Origin: Kaistia terrae
Lineage (GTDB): Bacteria; Pseudomonadota; Alphaproteobacteria; Rhizobiales; Kaistiaceae
Direction of reading: 5' to 3'
DNA length: 64,000 nucleotides
Assembly: GCF_026344005.1 (NCBI RefSeq)
Contig: NZ_JAPKNH010000006.1
Location: forward strand, 124,001 to 188,000
Shown here piece after piece: positions 29,096 to 38,099 of this stretch; within the stretch, counting starts at the first letter, position 1, and each line of letters starts with the position of its first letter. The notes below the pieces were generated by a model, which was not told the origin of the DNA, did not search any database, and saw nothing but the letters and a program-made list of their open reading frames with translations. The position numbers and the translations under genes are program-made.

Positions 29096-29120
29096 AAAAC
29101 GATTTACGGAAAATCGTTTT
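29096..29120. promoter_or_regulatory. Perfect 10-bp palindrome, likely LacI operator
   Basis: The arms aaaacgattt (29096-29105) and aaatcgtttt (29111-29120) are exact reverse complements around a 5-bp centre acgga containing a CpG, the form of LacI-family operators. The site is 33 bp upstream of the LacI start and within 145 bp of the IclR stop, so it most likely controls lacI-epimerase transcription. Confidence 0.7.
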
Positions 29121-29241
29121 ACAGCGGTGGCCGCGAGAGAGCAACGGGTGCCAGCGAGCTCTCTCCGAATACGTGCCCGGCGTCCAGAGTGAAGCGCTGG
29201 CCTGGAGAGTAGGCGGCAGGAAGGGAACCGCCGTGAGACGG

Positions 29242-30042
29242 CTAGTTGCCGACGAGATCGAGGCTGGCGGCGCGCTCGCGCAAGAGCGCCAGCAACTCGA
29301 TGCGACGAGCTTCCGGCGTATCGACCGGCAGCACGAAGCAGAGCGTCAGCGTCATCGCTCCGCGCCCGTCTAGGATCGGCGCCGCCAGGCACCAGGTGAA
29401 GCGGTCGGCCAGCGCCGCGCTTTCGCTGTAGCCCTGCTGGCGCGCGAGTGCGATGGCGGCAAGGAATTCGTCCTGCGGGAGCATCCGGCCGTCCGGCAGC
29501 CGGTAATCCTCCGGCGGGATAAAGGCGCGAACGGCGTCATCGTCCATATGGCTTAGCAGCAGCCTTCCCGATGCGGTCCACGGGATCGGCACTTCGACGC
29601 CGACCTGGCTGGATATGCGGAATGGGCCGGCGGAATCGCGGCAATCGAGCACGACATATTTGTTGCCGCGCAGGCTGCAGAGCTGGACGGTTTCTCCGGA
29701 TTCGGCGGCGAGGCGATCGAGCGTCTCGATGATGCGCGGATAATGCGCGTTGTGGTGGCTGTAGGCCCAGCCGAACAGGTGCATGGCGCGGCCGAAATAG
29801 ACGTGGCCGTCGGTGCCGACGGTCTCCAGCATGTCCGCTTCGAGCAGGCGATTGACGATCTCGTAGGTGGTCGAGCGCGGCGCGCCGATCAGCCGGGCGA
29901 TGTCGCCGACGCGCATCGGCGCGCGCTGCCGGAACAACGCCTCCAGAAGAATGATGACACGATCGATGCCGCGCTTTCGTTCGCGGACGGCTGCCGTAGC
30001 TGTCCCCGGCAGAATTCTTTCCAGAGTCGCAGATTCCGTCAT
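29242..30042 (-). CDS. IclR family transcriptional regulator
   Basis: 266 residues from ATG 30042 (a TTG at 30081 would add 13). The winged helix-turn-helix is at about residues 23-80 ('MRVGDIARLIGAPRSTTYEI'), followed by the GAF-like effector domain ('LDRLAAESGETVQLCSLRGN' and 'SGRLLLSHM'). It is divergent from the sugar-binding protein gene across 238 bp that contain a 13-bp perfect inverted repeat. It is therefore the likeliest regulator of the ABC operon; whether it represses or activates is unknown. Confidence 0.92.
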   Translation of the reverse strand: MTESATLERILPGTATAAVRERKRGIDRVIILLEALFRQRAPMRVGDIARLIGAPRSTTYEIVNRLLEADMLETVGTDGHVYFGRAMHLFGWAYSHHNAHYPRIIETLDRLAAESGETVQLCSLRGNKYVVLDCRDSAGPFRISSQVGVEVPIPWTASGRLLLSHMDDDAVRAFIPPEDYRLPDGRMLPQDEFLAAIALARQQGYSESAALADRFTWCLAAPILDGRGAMTLTLCFVLPVDTPEARRIELLALLRERAASLDLVGN

Positions 30043-30120
30043 GAGATGCCCGATTGTTCGGATTGGATCGGCCCCTCGCAAGACCCTTGCAAGATTTCGT
30101 GGCTCAGACTAGCCTTCATC

Positions 30121-30160
30121 TTGTCCGATATACAGGCGACGTGTCTAGTATATCGGACAA
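30121..30160. promoter_or_regulatory. 13-bp perfect inverted repeat, likely IclR operator
   Basis: The arms ttgtccgatatac (30121-30133) and gtatatcggacaa (30148-30160) are exact reverse complements with a 14-bp spacer, inside the divergent region between the IclR gene (start 30042) and the binding-protein gene (start 30281). The length and symmetry make chance unlikely. Binding by the IclR product is inference. The core tgtccga recurs in the repeat at 34859-34887 at the other end of the operon. Confidence 0.75.
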
Positions 30161-30280
30161 ATAATGGGAGCCCGGGCGGAGCGTTCACGGCGATTGGCAG
30201 AAAGGCCGCGTCCTGGCGACGGCGGTGTACTGCCTTGTCGTTTCCCTGCGCGTCGAGGCAAAACCTTCCAGGGGAACAAC

Positions 30281-31333
30281 ATGAAGAAGTCTTCGCTTTT
30301 TGCATCCGCAAGCGTCCTCGGCCTCGGTATCCTTGTGAACGTTCTTGGTGCCTCGCAAGCAGACGCCGCCGCCAACTGCATCAAGGGTGACCGCAAGGCG
30401 CCCTATACGCTGGGCTGGGCCAACATCTACTCGGTGCCGACCTGGATGAAGCAGACCCAGGGCACGATCGAAGCCGAGGTCGAGCAGCTGAAGAAGGAAG
30501 GTCTGGTCGACAAGCTCGTCGTCACCGACGCGCAGGGCGACGCCAACGTCCAGATCCAGCAGATCCAGTCGATGATCGACGCCGATGTCGACGGCATCAT
30601 CCTGATTGCTGGTTCCTCGACGGCTCCGGCCCGCGTCCTGGCCGACGCCTGCGCCAAGGGCATCGCCATCATCAATTTCGACAGCCTGGTCGACACCAAT
30701 GACGTGACCGCCAAGGTCAATACCGACTCGCACCAATGGGGCGAGCAGGCGACCAAGTTCATGATCGACGCGCTCGGCGGCAAGGGCAAGATCCTGATCC
30801 TGAACGGCCCGGCCGGCGTCTCCGTCAGCGACGATCGTCGCGCCGGCGGCAACGACCTGCTCAAGGCCAATCCGGACATCCAGATCCTGGCCGAGACCAA
30901 CACCGCCTATAATGTCGCGCCGGCGCAGGAGGCCGTCACCAGCCTGCTGTTCGCCAATCCCGAGATCGACGGCATCCTTTCCTTCGGCGGTGCGCTTTCG
31001 GCCGGCGCGGTGCTGGCGCTCGACAAGCAGGGCCGCGAGCAGGTTCCGATTACCGGCGAGAACGCCCGCCAGTTCCTGGAACTCTGGAAGGAGAAGGGCC
31101 TGAAGAGCTGGGCGACGATGCAGCCGAACTGGCTGGGTGCGTTTGCCGCCTACACCGCCGTGCAGGCGCTGGAAGGCAAGGATGTTCCGGCGTTCGTCAA
31201 GATCCCGCTGCCGGTCATCGACAATTCCAACATCGACGAGTACCTGGCCCGCGCCAAGGATTTCCCGGCCGACGGCTACATCTTCTCGCCGTATGACCGC
31301 GATCTCTTCGCCAAGCTCCTGGCCCAGAAGTAA
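30281..31333 (+). CDS. Sugar ABC importer periplasmic binding protein (type I)
   Basis: 350-residue periplasmic binding protein. The signal peptide is 'MKKSSLFASASVLGLGILVN' ending near 'ASQADAAA', and the mature protein has the type-I fold pattern ('DADVDGIILIAGSS', 'KGIAIINFDSLV', 'DGILSFGGALSAGAVLAL'). ATG 30281 follows aggggaa. The frame is open back to 30164, but the prefix lies across the promoter. It is followed 11 bp later by the ATPase. The ligand is a sugar or polyol by family; identity unknown. Confidence 0.92.
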   Translation: MKKSSLFASASVLGLGILVNVLGASQADAAANCIKGDRKAPYTLGWANIYSVPTWMKQTQGTIEAEVEQLKKEGLVDKLVVTDAQGDANVQIQQIQSMIDADVDGIILIAGSSTAPARVLADACAKGIAIINFDSLVDTNDVTAKVNTDSHQWGEQATKFMIDALGGKGKILILNGPAGVSVSDDRRAGGNDLLKANPDIQILAETNTAYNVAPAQEAVTSLLFANPEIDGILSFGGALSAGAVLALDKQGREQVPITGENARQFLELWKEKGLKSWATMQPNWLGAFAAYTAVQALEGKDVPAFVKIPLPVIDNSNIDEYLARAKDFPADGYIFSPYDRDLFAKLLAQK

Positions 31334-31344
31334 GGCTAGTCGTC

Positions 31345-32853
31345 GTGGTGTCGTCCGCGCCCATCCTCGCCGCGCGCGGGGTGTCGAAGGCCTTCTTCGG
31401 CAATCCCGTCCTGCGCTCGGTGTCGATCTCTCTCGAGCCGGGCCGCATCCATGCGTTGCTCGGCGAGAATGGCGCGGGCAAGTCCACGCTGATCAATCTG
31501 CTGTCCGGCGCCCTGCGTCCGGACAGCGGAACCATCGAGATCGACGGCAGGGCGGTCAGCCGCCACAGCCCGCCGGAAGCACGCCGCGCCGGTATCGCCG
31601 TCGTGCAGCAGGAACTGAGCCTGACCAACTCGCTGTCGATCGCGGAGAATATCGGCCTCGGCGCCTATCCACGCCGCTTCGGGCTGGTCGACTATGCGGC
31701 GCTGGCGGCCCGGGCGAAGGCGGCCTGCGACCTCGTCGGCCTGCATGAGCCGCTCGCGACGCCGGTCGGCGAACTGTCGCTTGGCCGCCGCCAGATGGTC
31801 GAGATCGCCAAGGCGCTCTATCGCAAGCCGCGCGTGCTGATCCTCGACGAGCCGACCTCGTCGCTCTCGGCCACCGAGACGCGTATCCTGACCGCATTGC
31901 TGGAAAAGCTGCGCGGCGAGGGCATCGCCATTCTCTATATTTCGCACCGCCTCGACGAGGTGATGCAGCTTTGCCAGCACGTCACGGTGCTGAAGGACGG
32001 CACCTGTACCGCCGATCGCCCGCTCGAAGGCGTCACCGCGGCCGGGCTTGTGCGGCTGATGGTCGGACGCGATCCCGGCGACCTGTTTCCGCGCTGGGAC
32101 AGCACCCGGACCGAGCGCATTGCGGTATCGGTGGGAAAATTCTCAGCCGGGCTCATGCAGGATGTCGATCTCGAGGTCCGCGCCGGCGAGGTGGTCGGCA
32201 TTGGCGGCCTGGTCGGGCAGGGACAGGAAGACCTGCTGCTTGGCCTCTATGGCGCGATCCCCGCAAGGGCCGCGTCGGCGGTGATCAACGATGCGTCGGG
32301 GCTTCCCTCCAATGTACCCCAGGCCAATTCGCGCGGGCTCGCCTATGTGCCGGCCGACCGCAAGCGCGAGGGGCTGCACCTGATCCATCCGATCGTCACC
32401 AACCTGATGCTGCCCTCCTTTGCCCGCATGCCCGCGCTGAAATTGCGCAGCCGCGCGAAGGAGCGCGAGACGGCGATGGGGCTGGCGCTGCAATTCGCCA
32501 TCAAGGGCGATCTCGGTCGTGCTGCCCAGGCGCTGTCCGGTGGCAACCAGCAGAAGGTCGCCTTGGCGAAATGGATGCCGCTCGACCCTTCCGTGCTGCT
32601 TTTGAACGATCCGACGCGCGGCGTCGATGTCGAGACTAAGCGGGAGATCTACGCGATGCTTCGCGCCTTCGCGGCTTCCGGCAAGGCGGTCGTGCTTTTG
32701 AGCTCCGATACGCCGGAGCTCGTCCATCTCTGCGACCGCGTCGCCGTCGTGCGCGACGGGCGGATCGTCAGCCTGCTGGAGCGCGGTGATCTGAGCGAGG
32801 AGGCGATCGTCGCCGCCGCGATGGGCGCCGAACGCGAGAGGCAGGCGGCATGA
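31345..32853 (+). CDS. Sugar ABC importer ATPase with two ABC domains (RbsA-like)
   Basis: 502-residue fused nucleotide-binding protein. Domain 1 has Walker A 'GENGAGKST' near residue 36, signature 'LSLGRRQMVEIAKAL' near 139 and Walker B 'VLILDEPTSSLS' near 161. Domain 2 (from about 260) has the degenerate Walker A 'GLVGQGQEDLLLG' and the signature 'LSGGNQQKVALAKW', as usual for RbsA/MglA. GTG 31345 or 31348 starts it. It overlaps the first permease gene by 4 bp. It powers import of the unknown sugar. Confidence 0.94.
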   Translation: MVSSAPILAARGVSKAFFGNPVLRSVSISLEPGRIHALLGENGAGKSTLINLLSGALRPDSGTIEIDGRAVSRHSPPEARRAGIAVVQQELSLTNSLSIAENIGLGAYPRRFGLVDYAALAARAKAACDLVGLHEPLATPVGELSLGRRQMVEIAKALYRKPRVLILDEPTSSLSATETRILTALLEKLRGEGIAILYISHRLDEVMQLCQHVTVLKDGTCTADRPLEGVTAAGLVRLMVGRDPGDLFPRWDSTRTERIAVSVGKFSAGLMQDVDLEVRAGEVVGIGGLVGQGQEDLLLGLYGAIPARAASAVINDASGLPSNVPQANSRGLAYVPADRKREGLHLIHPIVTNLMLPSFARMPALKLRSRAKERETAMGLALQFAIKGDLGRAAQALSGGNQQKVALAKWMPLDPSVLLLNDPTRGVDVETKREIYAMLRAFAASGKAVVLLSSDTPELVHLCDRVAVVRDGRIVSLLERGDLSEEAIVAAAMGAERERQAA

Positions 32854-33821
32854 GCCACGCATCGGTTTCCTCCACGGCCAGGTTCGGCTCGCTCTATTGG
32901 GCGATCCAGGCCAAGCGCAATATCGGCGTGCGCGGTCTGTTCGTCGTCGTGCTGGCCTTCATGGTCGCCTATGGCTTCCTGTTCCATGGCCTGTTCACCG
33001 GTTCCGGCTTCGCCAAGTTCACCCAGAGCTGGTTCCCGCTCGCGCTGGTTGCCATGGCGCAGGCGATCTTGATGCTGACGGGCGGCATCAGCCTCGCCAT
33101 CGGCGCGCTAGTCAGCCTCGGCGCGGTGCTGGCCGCCACCACCATGACCGGGCCGCTCGGCGTTGCCGGCGGCGCGGCGCTGGTCTCGCTCGTCGGGCTC
33201 GGTATCGGCGCGGTGACGGGCGTCATCGTCGTAAAACTGCGCCTGCCGGCGATCGTCGTGACGCTGGCCGGCTCGTTCATCATCGCTGGCGCGGCGCTGC
33301 TGGTTCTGCCGCGACCGGGCGGTGCGATCCCGCCCTGGCTTTCGGACCTGCTCGCGGGCAACACGCCCGCCGCCTTTGGCGTGCTGGTCGTCGTCGTGCT
33401 GCTCTGGAAACTCTATCTGGCAACGCCGCTCGGCCTCAGCCTCTACGCGGCCGGTGAGAACCCGGTCGGCGCCTATCGCTCCGGCGTGCCGGTCGATGCC
33501 GCGCGGATCGCAGCCTACGCGATCAGCGGCCTGCTCTGCACCGGCGCAGGCCTGTTCGTGGCGGCGCAGACCGGCTCGGGCGATCCGATCATCGGCAATT
33601 CGTTCACGCTGAACTCGATCGCCGCGGCAGTTCTCGGCGGCATCGGTTTCCTCGGCGGCCAGGGCACCATGCGCGGCGCGCTCGCCGGCAGCCTGCTGCT
33701 CAGCCTGATGATCTCGGTGATGTTCTTCCTCGGCTTCACGCCGGTCGCGCAATATGTGGCGCAGGGCCTGATCATCATCGGCGCGGTCGCGATTCCCCAA
33801 TTCCGCATGAGGGCCCGATGA
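32850..33821 (+). CDS. Sugar ABC importer permease
   Basis: 323-residue BPD_transp_2 permease with about nine hydrophobic segments. The conserved loop 'GLSLYAAGENPVGAYRSGVP' near residues 195-214 and 'LGGIGFLGGQGTMRGALAGS' near 263 identify the family. ATGA overlaps couple it to the ATPase upstream and the second permease downstream. Confidence 0.93.
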   Translation: MSHASVSSTARFGSLYWAIQAKRNIGVRGLFVVVLAFMVAYGFLFHGLFTGSGFAKFTQSWFPLALVAMAQAILMLTGGISLAIGALVSLGAVLAATTMTGPLGVAGGAALVSLVGLGIGAVTGVIVVKLRLPAIVVTLAGSFIIAGAALLVLPRPGGAIPPWLSDLLAGNTPAAFGVLVVVVLLWKLYLATPLGLSLYAAGENPVGAYRSGVPVDAARIAAYAISGLLCTGAGLFVAAQTGSGDPIIGNSFTLNSIAAAVLGGIGFLGGQGTMRGALAGSLLLSLMISVMFFLGFTPVAQYVAQGLIIIGAVAIPQFRMRAR

Positions 33822-34792
33822 GCATTCGCGACGCCGCTTTCCTGTCCCGATCCCGCCTCCTGGCCATTGTCACCAGCCGGCCGTTCCTGACCTTTGCCAT
33901 CGTCGCTCTGGTCTGGATCGTCGCCAGTTTTGTCACGCGCGGCTTCGGAGCCTACGGGCACCTGCGCTATCTGGTCGAGCTTGCCGCCGTCATCGGCATC
34001 GTCGCGGCCGGGCAGACTTTTGTGGTCATCGCCGGAGGTATCGATCTCTCCGTCGCGGCGATCGTCACGGTGGCCGCCGTGGGCCTGCCATTGTTCGCGA
34101 TCGACGCCGACCCGACCGGCCTGACGCCGATCCTCGCCGTGCTCGCCATGACGACGGCGATCGGCCTCGTCAACGGCCTTGGCGTGGCGCTGCTGCGCGT
34201 GCATCCGATGATTATGACGCTGGCGATGGCGACTTTCCTGCAGGGGCTGCTGATCATCATCGCCGGCGGCAGCGCCGTTACCGCCGCCAACCCGCTGGTC
34301 AGCTGGGTCGGCAATGCGCGGCCGTTCGGAATTCCGGCCGGCATCCTCGTCTGGGTAGTCGTTTCGATCGTGGTGCTGGTCGTCATGCATGCGACGCCGT
34401 TCGGCGCGCGATTGTTCGCCATGGGCGCCGGGCCGCTGGCGGCCAAGCTCTCCGGCGTGCCGATCGCCAGCACCACCATGGCCGTCTACGGCATCAGCGG
34501 CTTCATGTCGGGGCTCGCCGGTATCATCGTGCTCGGCATGAACGGGCAGGGCTATGTCGGCATCGGCGATCCCTACCTGCTCGCCTCGATCGCCGCCGTC
34601 GTGTTGGGCGGAACCTCGATCCTCGGCGGGCTCGGCACCTATGCCGGCTCGATCCCCGGCGCGATCCTGCTGGTGACGATCACGGCGCTGATCACGGTGG
34701 TCAACGCCTCGCCCGGCTGGCGCAGCATCCTGTTCGGCACGCTGATCCTGGCCCTGCTGCTGCTCTCGGGCCGCGAGGCGGCGCGCCGGTAA
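33818..34792 (+). CDS. Sugar ABC importer permease
   Basis: 324-residue BPD_transp_2 permease, second subunit of the channel. It shows 'VVIAGGIDLSVAAIVTVAAV' near residue 68, 'GARLFAMGAGPLAAKLSGVP' near 193 and 'LGGTSILGGLGTYAGSIPGA' near 261, all standard family blocks. It is the last gene of the importer operon. The following 358 bp up to the small exported protein hold one strong inverted repeat (34859-34887) and no gene. Confidence 0.93.
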   Translation: MSIRDAAFLSRSRLLAIVTSRPFLTFAIVALVWIVASFVTRGFGAYGHLRYLVELAAVIGIVAAGQTFVVIAGGIDLSVAAIVTVAAVGLPLFAIDADPTGLTPILAVLAMTTAIGLVNGLGVALLRVHPMIMTLAMATFLQGLLIIIAGGSAVTAANPLVSWVGNARPFGIPAGILVWVVVSIVVLVVMHATPFGARLFAMGAGPLAAKLSGVPIASTTMAVYGISGFMSGLAGIIVLGMNGQGYVGIGDPYLLASIAAVVLGGTSILGGLGTYAGSIPGAILLVTITALITVVNASPGWRSILFGTLILALLLLSGREAARR

Positions 34793-34858
34793 TTTGGCTG
34801 AGCGGCCCGTCTGGGGCAACGCGTCTCCCTTAAGCGCATAAAAGTGGTCGCTGATGAA

Positions 34859-34887
34859 GATGTCCGAAATTTAACCCTTCGGACATC
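34859..34887. repeat. 10-bp perfect inverted repeat after the sugar ABC operon
   Basis: The arms gatgtccgaa (34859-34868) and ttcggacatc (34878-34887) are exact reverse complements with a 9-bp spacer, 66 bp past the last permease stop. No T-run follows, so it does not look like an intrinsic terminator. It shares the core tgtccga...tcggaca with the putative IclR operator at the operon's front. Confidence 0.65.
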
Positions 34888-35150
34888 CGAGGCTTCTGGC
34901 AGTAATTGCGCCGCGGCGATGGGCGGTCCAGTGCCTGGTAACGCTCTGAAACGCCTGACTTTTCCCGAACTGCGCCAGACTGGCTCGGTTACCGGGGAGA
35001 TCGAGCTTCGCCAATCCCGGTCGGCCCATGCGCCTCCGTCCGGCGAGCGGAAGTTGCCTTCCCGTGACTGTGCGCCAGTTCCTCCACCAGGCCGGCGACG
35101 CTTCACGCCTGAAGCGTGCGGCGCGGGTCCGGCAGAATTGGAGGAAGATC

Positions 35151-35420
35151 ATGAACCGGAAATTTGCTCTCGCGGCCGCCTCGGCGATGGCTCTCTTCGC
35201 TCTCACCGCTGCCGCTCCTATGGCATCGGCCGCTTCGGGCCACGGCCTGAGCTGCAAGTCCGGCTCGGAGCCGATGCGGGTCATGGAGAAGGGGAGGCAT
35301 GTGTGGCGGTGCGAACCGATGGGTCATCACACCTCGATGAAGTCTCATGGAGCTATGACGCCGCAAGGTGGCGCGATGACACCGCAGGGCTCCGGCGCGA
35401 CCGGTGGGACCAGCTACTAG
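35151..35420 (+). CDS. Small exported protein with one Cys pair, unknown
   Basis: 89 residues from ATG 35151 behind ttggaggaa. A clear signal peptide ('MNRKFALAAASAMALFALTA', cleavage near 'ASAASG') leaves a mature peptide of about 60 residues with two cysteines about 20 apart ('LSCKSG' and 'WRCEPM'). It then has a Met/Gly/His tail with a tandem 'GAMTPQG' repeat. No family recognised. The cysteines may form one periplasmic disulfide. The frame upstream to 35028 is open but has no leader-like sequence. Confidence 0.65.
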   Translation: MNRKFALAAASAMALFALTAAAPMASAASGHGLSCKSGSEPMRVMEKGRHVWRCEPMGHHTSMKSHGAMTPQGGAMTPQGSGATGGTSY

Positions 35421-35480
35421 CGGCCTCTGGCGTCGGAGCGCTGTCGCATTCGACGCTTCGGGCTCGGCCAACAGGCTTTC

Positions 35481-35508
35481 GGGACGGCGCGGGATGCCCC
35501 GCCGTCCC
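35481..35508. terminator. GC-rich hairpin between convergent genes
   Basis: The stem gggacggcg (35481-35489) pairs with cgccgtccc (35500-35508), with an inner ggg/ccc. It sits between the convergent small exported protein gene and dadA. No good T-run follows on either strand, so a role in terminating either transcript is uncertain. Confidence 0.4.
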
Positions 35509-35535
35509 ATCTCTTGATGCCGCACGATGCGCGCT

Positions 35536-36804
35536 TCAAGCGGCCCGGCGGCCTTCATATCTCGCAAGGCCGAGATCGTTCGACTGGATATCCGGCTTCT
35601 TGCCGTCGATCAGATCGGCCAGTAACTGTCCCGATCCGCAGGCCATGGTCCAGCCTAGCGTGCCGTGGCCGGTGTTGAGGTAGAGATTGCTGAACTCGGT
35701 CCGGCCGATCACCGGCGTGCCGTCCGGCGTCATCGGGCGCAGGCCGGTCCAGTAGCTCGCCTGCGACTGGTCGCCGGCGCCGCCGAACAGATCCTCCACA
35801 GAGTAAACCAGTGTCGCCTTGCGGGACGGCGGCAGGTCGCGATTGAAGCCGGCGATCTCTGCCATGCCACCGACACGGATCCTGTCGCCGAGGCGGGTGA
35901 TCGCGATCTTGTACGTCTCGTCCATGACGGTCGAGACGGGGGCGCGGCTCTCGTCGACGATCGGCACCGTGATCGAGTAACCCTTGACCGGATAGACTGG
36001 CACGCGCAGCCCGAGCGGCTTCACCAGTTTCGGCGTATAACTGCCCATCGCCGCGACAAACGCATCCGAAGAGATTTCGCCCGCACTCGTCCTGACGGCG
36101 ACTATGCGCTTGCCCTCGGTGCGGACGTCGAGGATATCGACGCCATAGCGGAAGACGACGCCGAGCGCTTCGGCTCGCTTGGCCAGTTCGTTGGTGAACT
36201 TGAAGCAGTCGCCCGTCTCGTCATGCGGCAATTGCAGCCCGCCGATGATCTTCTCCCGCACATGCGCGAGACCCGGCTCCGCCGCGATGCAGCCTGCCGC
36301 GTCGAGCACCGAGAACGGCACGCCATCGCTCTTCAACACGGCGATGTCCTTGCCGATGCCGTCGAGCTGCTTTTGCGTGCGGAAGAGTTGCAGCGTCCCA
36401 CGGGCGCGGCCGTCATATTCGATGCCGGTTTCCTCGCGCAGCGCGATCAGGCACTCGCGCGAGTATTCGGCCACCCGCACCATTCGGCTCTTGTTGATGG
36501 CGTAGCGGGCGGAGGTGCAATTGCCGAGCATGGCAATTACCCAGCGCCATGTATCGGCGTCGAGCATCGGCTGGATGATCAAGGGGGCGTATTTCATGAA
36601 CACCCACTTCATCGCCTTTTGCGGGATGCCGGGGGCGGCCCAGGGCGAGGAATAGCCGGGCGAGATTTCGCCGGCATTGGCGAAGCTGGTTTCCAGCGCC
36701 GGGCCGGGCTGGCGGTCGATGACCGTCACCTCATGCCCCGCCTTGGCGAGATAATAGGCGGACGTCACGCCGATGACGCCGGCGCCGAGAATGGTGATCT
36801 TCAT
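35536..36804 (-). CDS. dadA: D-amino acid dehydrogenase small subunit
   Basis: 422-residue FAD-dependent dehydrogenase that oxidises D-alanine and other D-amino acids, feeding electrons to the respiratory chain. The Rossmann motif opens the protein ('[20 protein letters not shown]'). '[20 protein letters not shown]' near residues 45-64 and '[20 protein letters not shown]' near the C-terminus are DadA signatures. The frame is open far upstream, but ATG 36804 matches the family start and overlaps the alr stop by 4 bp. It functions with the racemase in alanine catabolism. Confidence 0.94.
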   Translation of the reverse strand: MKITILGAGVIGVTSAYYLAKAGHEVTVIDRQPGPALETSFANAGEISPGYSSPWAAPGIPQKAMKWVFMKYAPLIIQPMLDADTWRWVIAMLGNCTSARYAINKSRMVRVAEYSRECLIALREETGIEYDGRARGTLQLFRTQKQLDGIGKDIAVLKSDGVPFSVLDAAGCIAAEPGLAHVREKIIGGLQLPHDETGDCFKFTNELAKRAEALGVVFRYGVDILDVRTEGKRIVAVRTSAGEISSDAFVAAMGSYTPKLVKPLGLRVPVYPVKGYSITVPIVDESRAPVSTVMDETYKIAITRLGDRIRVGGMAEIAGFNRDLPPSRKATLVYSVEDLFGGAGDQSQASYWTGLRPMTPDGTPVIGRTEFSNLYLNTGHGTLGWTMACGSGQLLADLIDGKKPDIQSNDLGLARYEGRRAA

Positions 36805-37967
36805 GACTGCCCCTGTCCGCTCGCGCGGCTTGCCGGATATGCGTAATGCCGATGGTAGCGCTGACCCAGACGGGTCAGGATCTCGTAGGAAATGGTCCCC
36901 GCGTCGGCAGCGATCGCCTCCAGCGTCTGGTGCGGGCCGATCAGCTCGACCAGCGCGCCGGGCGGAAGCGCGCCGTCGGGGAGCGCCGTGATGTCCACCA
37001 TCAGGCTGTCCATCGATACGCGGCCGAGGATTGGCAGCCGTTTGCCGTCGAACCAGGCGGCGCCCGAATTGCTGAGAGAGCGTGGCAGGCCGTCGGCATA
37101 GCCGGCGGCGAGCGTGGCGATCCGTGTCTCGCGCGTCGTCACATGCGCGCCGCCATAGCCGACCGCCGTACCGGCCGGCACCGTTCGGGTCTGGATGACG
37201 CGGATGTCGAGTCGGACGACCGGCTGCATCGGATTGGCCGCGCCGGAGGACGGCGCCGCGCCATAGAGCGCCACGCCGGGACGTGCGAGATCGCCACGAA
37301 AGTCCGGCCCGAGAAAGACACCGCCGGAATTGGCGAGGGAGATCGGCACACCGGGGAAACGCTCGCACGCCCCGCGCATGGCGGCCAACTGGCGGGGGCT
37401 CGCAGCGTTGTCCGGTTCGTCGGCGCAGGCGAGGTGGCTCATAATCAAGACGAGTTGGATACCGGCGAGGCCGGATAGGTCGGAGGCCAGCGTCTCCAGT
37501 TCGGAAGCCGAGAGGCCCAGCCGTGACATGCCGGTGTCGACCTGCAGCGCGGCCTCCAGGGTGACGCTCCGCGAGACGGCGAGCGCCGACCAGGCGCGCA
37601 CCTGCTCCAGCGAGTTCAGGACGGGAATAACGCCGAGCGCGGCGCAGGCGGCTTCACCGCCGGGCAGCAATCCGTTCAGGACGAACAGCCGGGCCCCGGG
37701 AGCCAGAAGCGGCCGCAACCGGACCGCCTCGATCAAATTGGCCACGAAAAAGTCCCGGCAACCCTCTGCATGCAGGACGCGAGCGACCTTGGCCGCGCCC
37801 AGACCATAGGCGTCGGCCTTGACCACGGCGGCGACGCGTTCCGGAGCCGCCATCCGGCAGAGATGCCGATAGTTCCCAGCCAGAGCGGCGAGATCGATGG
37901 TCAGCATGCCGCCAGCGGCCGCCTCGTCCGCTTCAATCCCGAAACGCAGTGCCAACGCCTGGTTCAT
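36801..37967 (-). CDS. alr: Alanine racemase (catabolic type)
   Basis: 388-residue PLP enzyme interconverting L- and D-alanine. The PLP lysine is in '[19 protein letters not shown]' near residue 48, and the fold continues with '[11 protein letters not shown]' near 153. The catalytic C-terminal segment contains '[14 protein letters not shown]' near 308, and the conserved 'GYGGAHVT' near 260 holds the tyrosine. Co-transcription with dadA (4-bp overlap) and a divergent Lrp/AsnC gene suggest the catabolic racemase DadX. No other alr is visible in this window, so a biosynthetic role cannot be excluded. Confidence 0.93.
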   Translation of the reverse strand: MNQALALRFGIEADEAAAGGMLTIDLAALAGNYRHLCRMAAPERVAAVVKADAYGLGAAKVARVLHAEGCRDFFVANLIEAVRLRPLLAPGARLFVLNGLLPGGEAACAALGVIPVLNSLEQVRAWSALAVSRSVTLEAALQVDTGMSRLGLSASELETLASDLSGLAGIQLVLIMSHLACADEPDNAASPRQLAAMRGACERFPGVPISLANSGGVFLGPDFRGDLARPGVALYGAAPSSGAANPMQPVVRLDIRVIQTRTVPAGTAVGYGGAHVTTRETRIATLAAGYADGLPRSLSNSGAAWFDGKRLPILGRVSMDSLMVDITALPDGALPPGALVELIGPHQTLEAIAADAGTISYEILTRLGQRYHRHYAYPASRASGQGQS

Positions 37968-37998
37968 CCGCCCGCTCGCCCGCTGTTCCGATCGATTG

Positions 37999-38057
37999 AG
38001 TCTATTGCGTCATCGTGCGAACTTTCGAGCGAAGAGTGCGGGATCGTGCAATAGACT
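37999..38057. promoter_or_regulatory. 10-bp inverted repeat in the alr/Lrp divergent promoter
   Basis: agtctattgc (37999-38008) and gcaatagact (38048-38057) are exact reverse complements 39 bp apart, and atcgtgc occurs twice between and beside them (38012-38018, 38043-38049). The spacing of about five helical turns between arm centres suits a multimeric Lrp-type protein that wraps DNA. Binding by the neighbouring Lrp/AsnC protein is inference. Confidence 0.6.
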
Positions 38058-38099
38058 TTTCTGGATTGGTCGTTCCTGCGAAAAATTGAAAGAAAATGC

